Source: Thuidium tamariscinum
Lineage: Eukaryota > Streptophyta > Bryopsida > Hypnales > Thuidiaceae
DNA length: 64,000 bases
Assembly (NCBI GenBank): GCA_947034885.2
Contig: OX344751.2
Coordinates: 18,166,001 to 18,230,000, forward strand
Direction of reading: 5' to 3'
Shown here in pieces: positions 49,768 to 61,579 of this stretch. The position numbers and the translations under genes are program-made. Under the pieces are notes generated by a model, which worked only from the letters and a program-made list of their open reading frames with translations, searched no databases and was not told the origin of the DNA. Numbering within the stretch: position 1 is the stretch's first letter; each line of letters begins with the position of its first letter.

Positions 49768-50768
49768 GAGCCATTTTCCATTAGGCCCCTAGAGGTCCAA
49801 GGGTTTGAAGGGGGAGTTAGAGGGCAGCTAGAGGGATCTGGCTTTCCCACTCCCTCTGAACCTCCAGGGCTTGGAGGGAGTGTGAAGCAAAAGCCCCTCC
49901 CTTCCCAGTTGAAAAATTGTTTTTCCAATTGTAAATAGAAGTTCCAATAAGTAATTAGAGTAAGTAAGTAGTAATAAAGCCCGGAACTAAAGCAGATTTG
50001 TCACATTGTGTTAATTTGAGGGTTCAAGCAGGGGGTCCGGCCCCTCCAGCTCTGTATTTTGCTTTTGTAGGGCAGGAAATTAGAGGGGGGCCTGGAGGTC
50101 TAGAAGTCTGGCTGGATGTCCAAGTCCCCGTTTTGTGCAATGGAAAGTGCCTCGACATCCAGGCACCTACATTAATGAGAAACACACCTAAAAGCCCGTT
50201 GTCGTAGGATTGTGAGTGCTATCCGGAAAAACATAGGGTTTTTGGTTGTAGTAGATGTTTCAATGTTTACTATCAAATCCAAATATAAATCCTTATTCAA
50301 AATATGCCAATCTCTCAAACCATCGACAATATATTAAAATATAAAAGACCAAGAGAGAGCCTCAAAGATGAGAGCCAAGTCTTTAAATACAACAAGTTTA
50401 GTTGGCTACAAAAATAAAAGCAAACTTAAAAATATAAGCCTAACAATGAGTTAACTAACCTACAATTAACCTAAATGAAAAATGAATGAATGTCTACTTT
50501 CAACAAATAGACGGCCCACATCACAACACCGTTTCCATTGCCCACCTGGACCTCCAAGAATTGGAAGGCGGCTCAGAAGAACCAACAACGTGCACATCCT
50601 CCGGAGAGCTTTATAGAGTCCACATCCTGCGGTGCTTGCTTTGTCCATTTTCCTTGCATCTGCACAATGGGAGTCCATTTCCTCCGGCTCAATTTGGATT
50701 GTAGTAGGATTCAAAGGGTCCGGTTTGCCTTCCAGGCCCTCTAGGTCTGTAATTTTTTGAAACAACAT
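49768..50768. other. Mixed-composition spacer
   Basis: Contains phrases such as TGGATGTCCAAGTCC and TCCATTAGGCCCCTAGAGG that recur near 52320-52460, so the two stretches may be parts of one older element split by later insertions. Open frames up to 100 codons have no recognisable family. Confidence 0.35.
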
Positions 50769-50778
50769 ATAGATGCTA

Positions 50779-52263
50779 CAACGGTGCTATTCTGTGAGCT
50801 TGTGAGCGCAGAGTAGGGATTCTATGAGCACATAGCTTAAAAATTTGAAGAAGCATTATAAAACTTAATTTTATTCATTAAAATTGATTCCATCTTAAAA
50901 TTTGAATCAAAATTTTTTATTTCTAATAAATTTTAGTACCTATTTTTATAGACCTATTATTGTGGACCTATTACCGTGGTTATGTTGAAATTGGATGAAG
51001 ATTCTAATTTTCAATCTTACTTAAAAGTATATGTTACAAAAATGAAGAACTCAATTGATATGAAAAATAAATAAAGATGAAATTAAGTTAATATAGAGTA
51101 TAGATTGATCATTATTATATAATAATATAGATCTTTTTGAAGCTTAGGGAAAGGTACTAATGATTTTTATTGATGTATTATTATTACAGTTGTTTAAATT
51201 TTAGAAAAAAAATTTGTTGATAAAAATCTTTGCTACACTAAATTTTATTTTGGTTGATCATGTCTTGTAGCATTATAAGTCTTCTCAAGGCCAATAGGAG
51301 GGCATCAATTATTCCCTCTTCATTTTGAAATCAATGAACTTGTTTAAATTTTAGAAAAAAATTTGTTTGTATGATTTCATTATAAATGGAAAGAATTTAG
51401 TTGCACCAAATTTCATTTTGTTTATGAGTATTTTATAGTAAAGTAGGTCTTCTCAAAGGCCAATGTAGGCACCTACAGTTTTGTTTTAATATATCAATAA
51501 TGGAACTTGTTAAGATTTATAAAAAAAACATTTGATTGATAGGGATTATTTTTGTAAAGAATGAACTTTGTTACACAAGATTATTGATTAATTGATTCAT
51601 TATCCTCTTGTTCATCCAACGAAGGGATTCATTTCTTCTTTCTTGATCCAATGGTTGTTTGTTTATTTATCATCTTGAAACAATATTTGTCAAGCTTTGC
51701 TAAATTTTTGTGAACACTTTCCTTGGTCTTGCTTCCTAGTACTCCTTGGCGCCGAGAGGAGTCCCACAGCTCTGATAAAATTATTATCGCAAAAAAAAAA
51801 AAAAAAGAAGATATATATATATTTTTTTGGCCGAGTGACTCTCCTCAGCGCCGAGGGGAGTCCCACAATTGCAGGAGAAAAAAGAATTTTTTTTAATCAG
51901 AGCTGTGGGACTTCCCTTGGTGCCAAGGGGTATCAAGAAGCAAGAGTGCAAGACTAAGGAGAGTGTTCACAAAAATTTAAATTTGTGAAATAACCTCATT
52001 TGATTTCAAAAAAATTATAATTAGTCACTAATTTTTTTTTCTTCATAAAATCTAGCAAAGTACAATAAACGGTAAAACAAAGTTATTCAAGGGACCACGG
52101 TAATAGGTCCACGATAATAGTTCCACGGTAATAGGCACTAAAATTTACCAAAGTTAATCAAATTTGGCCAAAAGTTTTAGATGGAATCTTCAAAAAATTG
52201 TATAGGCTTGCAGGCTTACAAGCTCACAAGCTCATGCTCACAGGCTCACAAAATAGCAACCCT
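50779..52263. mobile_element. Element F copy 2, 1485 bp, with a 10-bp target duplication
   Basis: The left end GTGCTATTCTGTGAGC and the right end GCTCACAAAATAGCA are inverted. ATAGATGCTA occurs on both sides (50769-50778 and 52264-52273). Duplications of 9-11 bp are typical of Mutator-like elements. A 279-bp MITE at 51701-51979 is nested inside. There is no transposase frame. Confidence 0.72.
51701..51979. mobile_element. Foldback MITE with 18-bp perfect ends
   Basis: The ends are TAAATTTTTGTGAACACT and AGTGTTCACAAAAATTTA, perfect inverted repeats. Arms of about 75 bp pair, including AGTCCCACAGCTCTGAT and ATCAGAGCTGTGGGACT. An A-run and an AT-run lie in the centre. An 86-codon frame across it is not a gene. 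Confidence 0.82.
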
Positions 52264-52514
52264 ATAGATGCTAGACCCTACCTAGACATCTAAGCCGTCC
52301 GAAGCGTCAATAGAAAGCACCCGGACGTCCAAGGCTTGGATGTCCAGGCCGGGCCGGACGAGTGGACGGGAGATGAACAATTGAAAGGGAGGTCCAGCTT
52401 TCCATTGAAAGCCAAACCTCTAGGACCTGGAGGAGCCATAGCTTTCCATTGGAAAACGGTTGTTTACTACTCCAAAGTAATTGAAAAGGTATTTATTGAA
52501 CTAAACTCATATCA

Positions 52515-52830
52515 ATTCTATTAATTATTGTTACTAATCAATTATATTAATTACTTTTATTAATCTATTATATTAATTATTGTTATTAATTACTTATATT
52601 AATTACTATTATTAATTACTTATGTTAATTATTATTATTAATTACTTATATTAATTATTTTTATTAATTAATTATATTAATTATTGTTATAAATTATTAT
52701 GTTAATTATTTTTAATAATTAATTATGTTAATTACTGTTATTAATTTATTATATTAAGTATTATTATTCATTAATTATTAAATAGTATTAGTATTTTATA
52801 TTTAATAATGTTAATTTATTTTAATATTAA
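52515..52830. repeat. AT-only tandem-like array
   Basis: Degenerate units of roughly 27 bp built from TTATTAATTACTTATATTAA repeat about ten times with drift. The array can form many small hairpins. Confidence 0.8.
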
Positions 52831-54556
52831 TATAAATACTGCAAATTATGAAGTAGACTAAAAAATTTATAATTTTGTGAAATGAACATAATTGTCCTCA
52901 ACTCAACATGTTTCCAAAAATTGAACGTAATTGTTAAGTATAATAAACAAAATAAAAACTCAAAACACAAACACCAAAGAATGCAAGAGAAAAAAATGTA
53001 CATCTAACATTGAAGAATGGAAGTATATACAAAGGGAGAGAGACAATCAATAGTTTTTTCTCTCTATTGGCCAAAAAATACTTTGTTGACTAATCCACCA
53101 TGCCTTATGGGGCCTCCCACTTCGCTGCCTCCTTCCGACCTCCTTCAACCTCCTGACAGATTTTAAACTCTTCTCTTTAGAATGAGACAGAATGTTAAAG
53201 GTGGCCCCATTTGGGTAAAACTTGTTTTACTTGGGATTGACAAAGGTTTAGGGATTATTTTTGAGTTGGATTTTTTGGTTTGTTTTGACCCTCCCAAGCT
53301 AATTTGGGATCTTTGATTACAAATATGAATTCAGAATTTGAAAAAATAAAAAATAAAAAATAAAAACTTTCAGTGTTTTCCCCTAGGATAAATCCATCGT
53401 GTAGGCCCACCTTCGATGGTAGGATTTAACATTGTGCTAGAATGAGCATGAAGGCTGTTTGGCTTCTTTTTTTTTAACACAAATGACAAATGCAACAAAA
53501 TTAAAGGTTGACTTCTCAGAATTTATTTGGAGACACACGGTAATTTAGTTGAAAAATAAGATTAAAAGAAGATGTTACTTTTGATTATTTTTGAATTTTG
53601 GGATGTGATTAGATATAGAGTTTTGGTGTTAACATAAGGCTAATAATATTTTTTGGTCCATTTGGTTTTTACTTCATTCTCTTTTTCTAGATTAAATTTG
53701 AATTCTTATTCAATTTGAATTTTTTTAAGAATGATAGGAAGGCATGGTTGTTCACAATTTGATCAAATCTCCATGTCTACTTTATAATCTACCTACACAT
53801 GAGTTATGGCAAGAAAAAAATTGCATTTCTATTTGGATTCAAAAGCTTCACAACTTCTCATTTCTATAAATGGCTCATGAAATTAGTAATGATGGAGATC
53901 CTTTTTGCTTTTGCACATGCACAATGACATTTGCAATAGGTTGAAAGTCACATTAGAGTGTTGCACTAGAGATGCAAACAAATAATCCATCACTGAATTT
54001 ATGATCCTCCATTGCCCACATGATCTTTTCAAGGACCATTAGCCATGTTCTTAGTGTATGTATAATGTACTTAATAAAATAAGCACACAAATACATTACT
54101 AACTTTTGATTAAAAAAAATTTGATATTTGAAAATACCACCATCAGAAGCTTTTATACCCACTTGTTGTGCTTTGAATTTTAATTGTAGAGACATCACCA
54201 TTGCAAACCTCATGTGATACCTCATGGTTCTAATCATCATTCCAAATAAGAAATTTATTAAAAAAATCTCCAGCTTTCAATGCAACGCATTGTTCTCTAA
54301 GAAAAGTAGAGCTCACGTAAAGTAAACTCAATTTGTACATGCTTTCCATTGAACAAAATTTGAGTCCCATTTTCACTCGTACTTTGAATTAAGATCTTCT
54401 ATAAATGAATAGTGGCAATTTGAGGTATTCCATATTGGACAAAATTGTCAAATATTTCATAGTTACAATTGAATCACAATTCTTACTTTGATTGTCTCTC
54501 AAAATGCATGAACAAAGTTTGGAATTATATTTGAAGATTGTATAAAATTTAGCACA
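52831..54556. other. AT-rich spacer
   Basis: No gene was recognised. Short A-rich runs occur, for example AAAAATAAAAAATAAAAA at about 53343. Confidence 0.4.
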
Positions 54557-54878
54557 TAAGAGGATTTTCAACTTGTATAGAAGACTGCGAGTTCCCAGAC
54601 GGTGGGAACTCGCTGAAAGCTACCACAGAGGCGATCTGATGTGGCCAAGAGACTGCCACATCAAATATTAATATTTAATTAATATTTCAATATTTTTTTT
54701 GAAAAAAAATATTTAAAAATATTTAAATTATATTTAAATTATTTAATTTTTTTTTAAAAAAATTTAAATTTTAAATTTAAATTTTTTTTTAATTTTTTAA
54801 ATATTATTTAATCTGACAGGTTCACAGACTAGGGAATAGGGCTGAAACGGTCTCTTAGAGCCCTGAAAAATCCTCTTA
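54557..54878. mobile_element. MITE with TAAGAGGATTTT ends, 322 bp
   Basis: The ends TAAGAGGATTTT and AAAATCCTCTTA are inverted. GC-richer shoulders (GAGTTCCCAGACGGTGGGAA, itself a small hairpin) enclose an A/T-only core of about 140 bp that is largely self-complementary. Confidence 0.75.
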
Positions 54879-55386
54879 TGCTTCTAATTAATTAATCAAT
54901 TGCTCAGTTTGAATATTTTCTTGTAATTGTTGTCTTAGAATGAAAGAACTCATATTTGGTCCATCTTGCAAGGAGCTTTTTAAATCACAATTCCTCTTAA
55001 GAACAAAGAAAACATCAGTGAATTGGGACTTAGTGTAATGAGGCCATGACTTATTAGACACAAGTAGTATAAATCCTAAAAACTACAAGACTTGTTTATT
55101 ACTAGATTGGAGGCCTAAAATCGACAAAAGGAAATTTATAAAGAAATTATTTAAATCATAAAGTAAATGAGTAGTTGAATGAGAGTTCTCACTAAAACAA
55201 TTTGAAAATGTCATTGAACTAAGACAATTTGTCTAATAAGAGCATGACTTATTTGATGCAATAAAGAAAACCCTAAAAGACTTCAACAATCATCTCCTAA
55301 CACATGTATAGGTATAAAATCCTTAAGAAGAGAATTCATAATGCAACCACTACAATCAACAACCAAGCAACACATGATTATATAAA

Positions 55387-55568
55387 TGGTCAATTTCATT
55401 AAAATGGTAGTATTCCGAGTGCCATTTTGACATATTCCGTGTGCCATTTTGAGATATTTTGTGTACCATTTTGACATAGAGGCCTAGAGGGAGAGGAAGA
55501 AAATGTGCCATTTTAACGGAATATTATGCCATTATATTGGAATACCGCCATTTTAACGAAATTGACCA
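55387..55568. mobile_element. MITE family E copy 1, 182 bp
   Basis: The ends TGGTCAATTTCATTAAAATG and ATTTTAACGAAATTGACCA are inverted for about 30 bp. TATAAA flanks both sides (55381-55386 and 55569-55574). A decayed relative lies at about 55900-55983. Confidence 0.82.
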
Positions 55569-56639
55569 TATAAATACAAAAAAAACATGCTCTCAATGGT
55601 AGCGAAGTCCTTGAGAGTTGGTGCTATTTTGTGGAGCAAAGTTTGACACGAATGTAAAAACTCAACCTCACAACTACACATGTTGAGAGATTTTGAATAT
55701 CTTTTTTTGGGTAAGTGTTTTGAACTTGAAATCTGGAACATATATTATTAACATAAATTTGATCTTATTAAAAAAAATTCATGTTAAATAGACAAATTTT
55801 CAGCCCTTGGGAGAGTGTCAAAGTCGGTAGTAGTGAAAATTTTCTCACAACTACATAGGCTCACAAAATAGCATCCCCGCTTCAAGTCTTGCATTTACTC
55901 CATTTTAATGAAATGATGTGCCATTTTAATTGAAAATTCTTGCCATTCTGTTGGAATACTACCGTTTAAAGAAATTCACCATGGAGTTAAATCACTCCAT
56001 TGAATGGAAAAAATTATCTTTTCATGTACTATCAAGCATTGTGTCAAGTTACTTCATGTATGATATCAAAGCGAGTCTAAACTTTGGATTATCTTATGAC
56101 TTTGCCGTTGTGGCCCTTGCTAGTATGATCCTACATAGAGGCTTCTTTGATGCCAATATCACTTGCCATGGCCAACAAGGCTGTTGTAGTTGGACCCTGC
56201 CTAGCTAAAGAAGTGGAGAACAATGGCAATGCTCAATAGCGGTTGCATTTGTATCCCAATAACTATGTTACTTAGGGATGAGTTAATAAAGAAAAACCTT
56301 CTTCTGGTTGCTTCAATTGAGAGAAAAACCTTAAAACTACTGGTTGCTTTAACTTATTGAAGGAGTGCATGAGTGATTTTTTGTATTGTAAAATTGTGTA
56401 ATATATAATGTGGAGTGATGGATGTGTTCCAGGTGAAGTAGAATAATCATTCTTGACCTCTAGTGAGGGCAAAAAATGGATGAAAAAATGCTAGCAATCT
56501 CCCTAGACACTATTGATAGGTCATCCTAGCGCCACAAAACATCCCCAACATTCCAAGGTTAAGTTGCTTTTGGAACAAATGGAGTAACCATTGTTGCAAT
56601 TGAAATTACAATTTAAAGTATTGTAGGGTACAGAGGGCA

Positions 56640-56695
56640 AGGACGGGCAAGAATCACGAGGCAAGGAGGCAAGGAGGCAAGGAGAATTGAAGCAA
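56640..56695. repeat. Short GCAAGGAG tandem run
   Basis: Three or four copies of GGCAAGGA occur in a purine-rich stretch. It has no evident function. Confidence 0.6.
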
Positions 56696-56819
56696 CATGG
56701 ATTTCTCTGAACAGTCCTTGTGACGGACACAAATTTACCAAAGTCAAATTACTTTGAATTGGTGCAACTTGAAATGATACCAAACTATTGTATCGATTCC
56801 TAGACTATTTGAATGTGCC

Positions 56820-57313
56820 TAAGGTGGGCACACCCAAAAGCGTAGCTGACCTTGAAGCACCATCTACATTGATTGTACATTTTTGAAAATTAGTTATGTA
56901 CATAGGTTGTAGATGGCACTTTTAGAAACAGACTTTGACCATTAATAACTTTTGCATATTGTATCCAAATGCTATGTTCTTTGGTGCATTGAAATGTGCT
57001 TTCACTTGCCAACAACATAACATTTAGTAGCAGCCTGTCACACTGCCTCCCAGCAGATGAAATGGTGTGGAATATCCCACATCATTCCATCCAGCAGATG
57101 AAATGGTGTGAAATATTCCACACCATTCAGTAACTAAAGTTGCAAACTTCAAGAAATGTCAGATGAAATTAGGTGATGGGAACTTCACAAAGGGAAACGC
57201 AGTCCTTCTATGGGCTACTGAATGTTATGAAGACTACATGAAAATCTGGATTGTTTTGTCATAGTAACTGGGCACACTACCAATAAGTGGCGCTTTTGGG
57301 TGTACCCACCTTA
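56820..57313. mobile_element. MITE family A copy 3, with a 215-bp insertion
   Basis: The ends are TAAGGTGGGCACACCCAAAA and TTTTGGGTGTACCCACCTTA. The family body is interrupted at 57015-57229. Confidence 0.82.
57015..57229. mobile_element. Small nested element with palindromic repeats
   Basis: The ends CATAACATTTAGTAGC and GCTACTGAATGTTATG are inverted. Inside are two copies of CCAGCAGATGAAATGGTGTG, each opening an imperfect palindrome. The family A sequence resumes cleanly on both sides. Confidence 0.7.
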
Positions 57314-57692
57314 ATCCCCCGCACTCCCACCCTGACTAGTGTCACCAATCCCACCTGGTCTAACTGAAGTTATTTGGTCAGTGGTCATTAGCCGGGCAAG
57401 CAGTCAGAGTTTCTGAAGAAAAATTTACTCTAATATTATTTAATTTGTGTCAAACTAAATTAATTAGATAGTCATGAGTCCCATGATGTACGGGTGCCGG
57501 CCAACTTTTAAAAATCTTCCCAGTTGCAGTTGACTCCGTACAGTCCCACAAACTTGTCCTCTGCAGTGAGCATGCACCATGGTGCAAGTTTGTTTGCTTG
57601 TGCAGCACCAATACTGTCTGCACATGATGATTGTACAGAGGTTTACTAGGGACCAATTAAGTTAAGGTTTCCAAGTTCAGCATACTTTGTAG

Positions 57693-58106
57693 TAAGGTAG
57701 AGGGCTCAGAAATGGAGCATCAAAGGGCTGATCTGCCTTTTTCATGTAATTAAACAAACGGAAATATTTCTAGCCCATTTTTCAGAGGAAGAAAAATAGA
57801 TGAGGAATCTAACACAAGTGATTTCATATTTTTTGGAGCATTTTTGAATTAGTTATGAATTTTCAAACAAAATGTGTTGTAGGTCCCTATTTATGTCCCT
57901 AGATCTTCCATGAATGGTTCACTTGCAACTTCAAAGAAAAGATGGAAAAGCAAGGAGAATGATTGGCTCTCACTATTCCCAATGCTTCTATCTTCATTTC
58001 ATTCAATGAGTATAGAGGTCCATGTAAGAACCACATATTGTCCATTTCAATGCCTTTTATAGGTTCCATTCTTAATGCCCGCTCTATTTTAGAGCCTCCT
58101 ACCTTA
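57693..58106. mobile_element. MITE family D copy 6, abutting a further copy
   Basis: The ends are TAAGGTAGAGGGCTCAGAAA and TTTTAGAGCCTCCTACCTTA. The right end overlaps the left end of another family D copy that starts at about 58104, making the palindrome CCTACCTTAAGGTAGG. Confidence 0.78.
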
Positions 58107-58363
58107 AGGTAGGAGGCTCAAATTTTGATTGGGCACTAAAAGTGAATAGGACTCAAAGGTACATTTTGCTTTCTTCAGTGTATCAAATCTGCACATTTCA
58201 GGAGGTGCTCGCTGTGATGACTATAAATGATCACCATAAAAAACTTCACTTCCAATTGAGACCATAGGAACCTACCCGGACCCAAATTATCCTCCGAGGA
58301 GACAAACGGTCATTTAGGGCTTAATCAACATCTCGAAAGGACAGAATCTGTGTATGCAGGTAC

Positions 58364-58569
58364 TAAGGGAGAGGCACCGAATGGCATCCTTGTACCCAAT
58401 GCCGTCCGTTTCTACAGCACACAATCATTTCAGGCTATAAATGTAGGTAGGCAGTACATGGCTTATTGCTTTTGACCTAAAACAATAAGCAGTCTACAGT
58501 CCCGCTACATTTCTCTTTTAGAATGAATGACTGACTTAGAAACGGATGGCATTGGGTGCTTCTCCCTTA
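58364..58569. mobile_element. MITE family B copy 2, 206 bp
   Basis: The ends TAAGGGAGAGGCACCGAAT and TTGGGTGCTTCTCCCTTA are inverted. The size and inner layout match the copy at 2249-2471. Confidence 0.78.
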
Positions 58570-58727
58570 GTGGTGTTCTCGGCCGCCCTTGTGCAATATT
58601 ACAGTAATGATGAATTAAATTTTAGCCGAAGTATACAAATTGAGCATCTTGTTCGTCTTCATAAGTGTCGATCAACTTTGATTTCGATCCAATCGTCAAC
58701 CTAAACCTAGCCGTCCTTAAATAAATA

Positions 58728-59036
58728 TAGTGAATTTCGTTAAATTGGCGGTATTCCAAATGCCATTTTTAGACCATGCGGTCTGAATTGAAAACTTGCC
58801 ATCTAGGATTGGTATAGATTTTCTAACATCTTGGACATATATAGATTTTCAAAATCTAACACCAATTTAGATTTCAGACCACGTAGTATGAAACATCTTG
58901 GACAAGTATAGATTTTAGACATCTACAACACATATAGATATAAATATCTATGGCTGATTTAGATTTCAGACTGCGCGGTTTGAACTGTCAAAAGCGTCAA
59001 TCTAATGGAATGCCGCCATTTTAATGAAATTCGCCA
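58728..59036. mobile_element. MITE family E copy 2, 309 bp
   Basis: The ends TAGTGAATTTCGTTAAATTG and CATTTTAATGAAATTCGCCA are inverted. Inner text repeats TATAGATTTT and AACATCTTGGACA. TAAATA on the left and TAAATT on the right suggest a 6-bp duplication with one change. Confidence 0.75.
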
Positions 59037-59039
59037 TAA

Positions 59040-61020
59040 ATTTGCTTACAGACTTTTGAAACTTGCATGATCACCGAGTGACGATATAATTAATGGATGT
59101 TGGAAATGTTCTCAGCGTGGCATCTTCAGCAACCGCACTGTCTGTACAAACATGGTGGTAGGAGCCTTGACAACTGGAGACCTTGAAATTTAGTAAATAT
59201 CCGGTGCATGCCTGATTGGTGAAACTTACCGACGAATAAATCTCTATGAGCGCCCAAAGAAGAAAAAAAAGGAAAGAAAAATCCAAAATGCTTACCGACG
59301 AATCAATTTTATTATTTTTATATATAACACCCTGGGACTGAGGAAAGCTAGATTCCATTCACCACTGGCCAGTTTCAATATTCATGGTGAACAGTTGATC
59401 GTACGTTTGAATGTTGATGAATAATCGATGACTTTGTGTAACCTGAGTGGCGTCTAGTTTAAATGGTTGACCATAGTCAACACTGTAAAATGCAACACCT
59501 CTAATTGGACCTCTTAAGATTGTCACATATATTTTCCTCGATGTTGTCTGTTAGTAGAAGAAGTTGACAACATGCGTCCGTGCTGACGAACATGAAAGTA
59601 TAATATGAGAATCTAGTTAGTGTCAAGCAACCAACTTCATCAGTCTTTGTGTGTTTGATTCAGGTTTCGAATCAACATCTAGCTCGGAGGCTGGGACTGA
59701 CTTTGCGTGCAGCGCAGGTAATCGCCGTCTCCATGGCCTTCGATCTTGGTTGTTATGCTTGATAGAGTGCTGAAGCTTGAGCCGGAAGAGTACCTGTGAG
59801 CTTAGAATGGATGAGCTTGCATGCAGTGGATTTCTTTGCGAGTCTATCATTTCCCAGCAAGTCTCAGAATCTGTCATGATCTTTCTTATTCAGCAGATGA
59901 TCTCGCTGGACAGCTGTTCAGTTCTACATCAACTGATGGAAAAGTGAGATTCACAAAGTGAATACACTGTCACAGCCGCTCATATTAAGTTGCGGGAGTT
60001 TTTGAGTGTGAGAGGAAAAAACATTTTAAGAATATAAAAACTCACTCAGTGAGGAAGTGAGAAATATACAGATCATGGTGTGAAGAGTATGAAATTCTGA
60101 GGGCTGTCCGAAACACTCGAACGTAACTCCACTGCCGAGGTCGCTTTTAAATTCTTGCACAGCTAGTGTTGTCCCTTAGTTGCTGTAATCGTTTCTCTGT
60201 GAATACTGATTTTCCAGAAGCTAAGGGAATGTGTCAAGTTCTCCATCGTAAGATGCGTTCGTCTCCCGTGAGACTTGTTCTATTAATCTCCGTAGTTCAA
60301 ATTCCTTCTTTTCTCACTCAAGAAGTTTTGCAACATCACTCTTGGGGATCAACAGGAGACCTCTGAGCTCCATGTTACCCTGTCGGCAGGGCATCACTGC
60401 CGCTTCTTGCATCCTGACAGCAGAAGCGGAAGGGTCCTACGGAGTTTGGTTCTCGGTCTGGCTATTAGTTGTTGCTTCTCTAGGATGGGGCCAGATCCAA
60501 GAGATATTGTTCATAAGAACGATTAAGTTAATGTTCTCTGCAAATGCATGTGCGCGCCTTACAGGAATTCACGCATGTTTTGTTAAACTGAGACACGGTT
60601 CAACCGCTGAGGTGTCCGAGCAAGGGGTGGGAGTGGCAGAGAAGAAGAAGAAGGGACAGGCTGAGCGCTACGTGATCTTGCTGCAACAACACGAGCGTGC
60701 TTAATTTCTGCGGGGCATTCCGTTCGGGAGGTCGGTTTCTCTTTTGTCAGGTATGCTTAGAACTCATGTCGTCTTCTTTTGTGGCCTCTGAAACCTTTAC
60801 CGACAAAATCTGAGAAGGGCTAGCTCACCTTGATAGTGACACGGACTAGTAGGTGGTGGCAATCCAGGCCACAGTAGTTAGATTATTCTTAATTTATGCA
60901 CTAGCTCGAGGGAACAGCCCCCGCCCTCCGCGTGAATCGGATGTTTTCATGATTATTTTGTTTGCTTAAACCGTAGGATGTTAAATATCATGAAATTGTG
61001 CTTTTCACACTTCAAATCTT
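59040..61020. other. Unique-looking sequence without an assigned gene
   Basis: Composition is more balanced than in the repeat regions, so unrecognised exons are possible. Candidates without family features are a minus-strand frame at 59623-59877 (84 codons) and a plus-strand frame at 60342-60704 (120 codons) ending with a lysine-rich segment, VAEKKKKGQAERYVILLQQH. Confidence 0.35.
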
Positions 61021-61024
61021 TAGA

Positions 61025-61239
61025 TGGCGAATTTCACAAAATTGGCGCCATTCCATTACTTTGACACTTTTTACAGGTCAAACTGCATGGTCTGAAATCT
61101 AAACCAGTCATAGATGTTTGAAATCTATATGAGACCTAGATATCTGAAATCTATATCTGTCCAAAATATTAGTATTTAGTTCAGACCTCACGGTTTCAAA
61201 AAGGCACATGAAATACCGCCATTTTAATAAAATTTGCCA
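61025..61239. mobile_element. MITE family E copy 3, 215 bp
   Basis: The ends TGGCGAATTTCACAAAATTG and CATTTTAATAAAATTTGCCA are inverted. TTTAGA and TTTAGC flank it, again close to a 6-bp duplication. It lies about 340 bp upstream of the membrane-protein frame and may affect its promoter. Confidence 0.8.
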
Positions 61240-61579
61240 TTTAGCCCTTTGATTTTAAAATAATGTGTTAAGAGTGACCTTCGCTTTCTAGCTCTCCAAT
61301 TCGTACATACTTGCCCTTTCAGTGGCACCTTTCATTCCTCCCGAGGAGAGCTTTCTTCTAGGTTGCAAATACCGACATGAGAATGCTACTTGTGTAGAAT
61401 TTGTTTAATATTCACCTTGATCAAGACGTACTTCTCAGTTGGGCAATGTAATTTGAAAGATGAAGCATTGAAGCCTGACTTGGTCATGGCTTCTTGGAGG
61501 TTTAGAATAATTGCTTTTCAAGAGAGTTCACAATTGCGGAAGTTTACTAATGAAGGCACGTGTTCTGCACTGTCAGCAG

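Noticed and set aside
59623..59877. Minus-strand frame of 84 codons
   Set aside because: Composition is protein-like but there is no motif, paralogue or gene context to support it.
60342..60704. Plus-strand frame of 120 codons
   Set aside because: No family, no clear splice partners and no repeat explanation. Kept only as a note in the 59-61 kb stretch.
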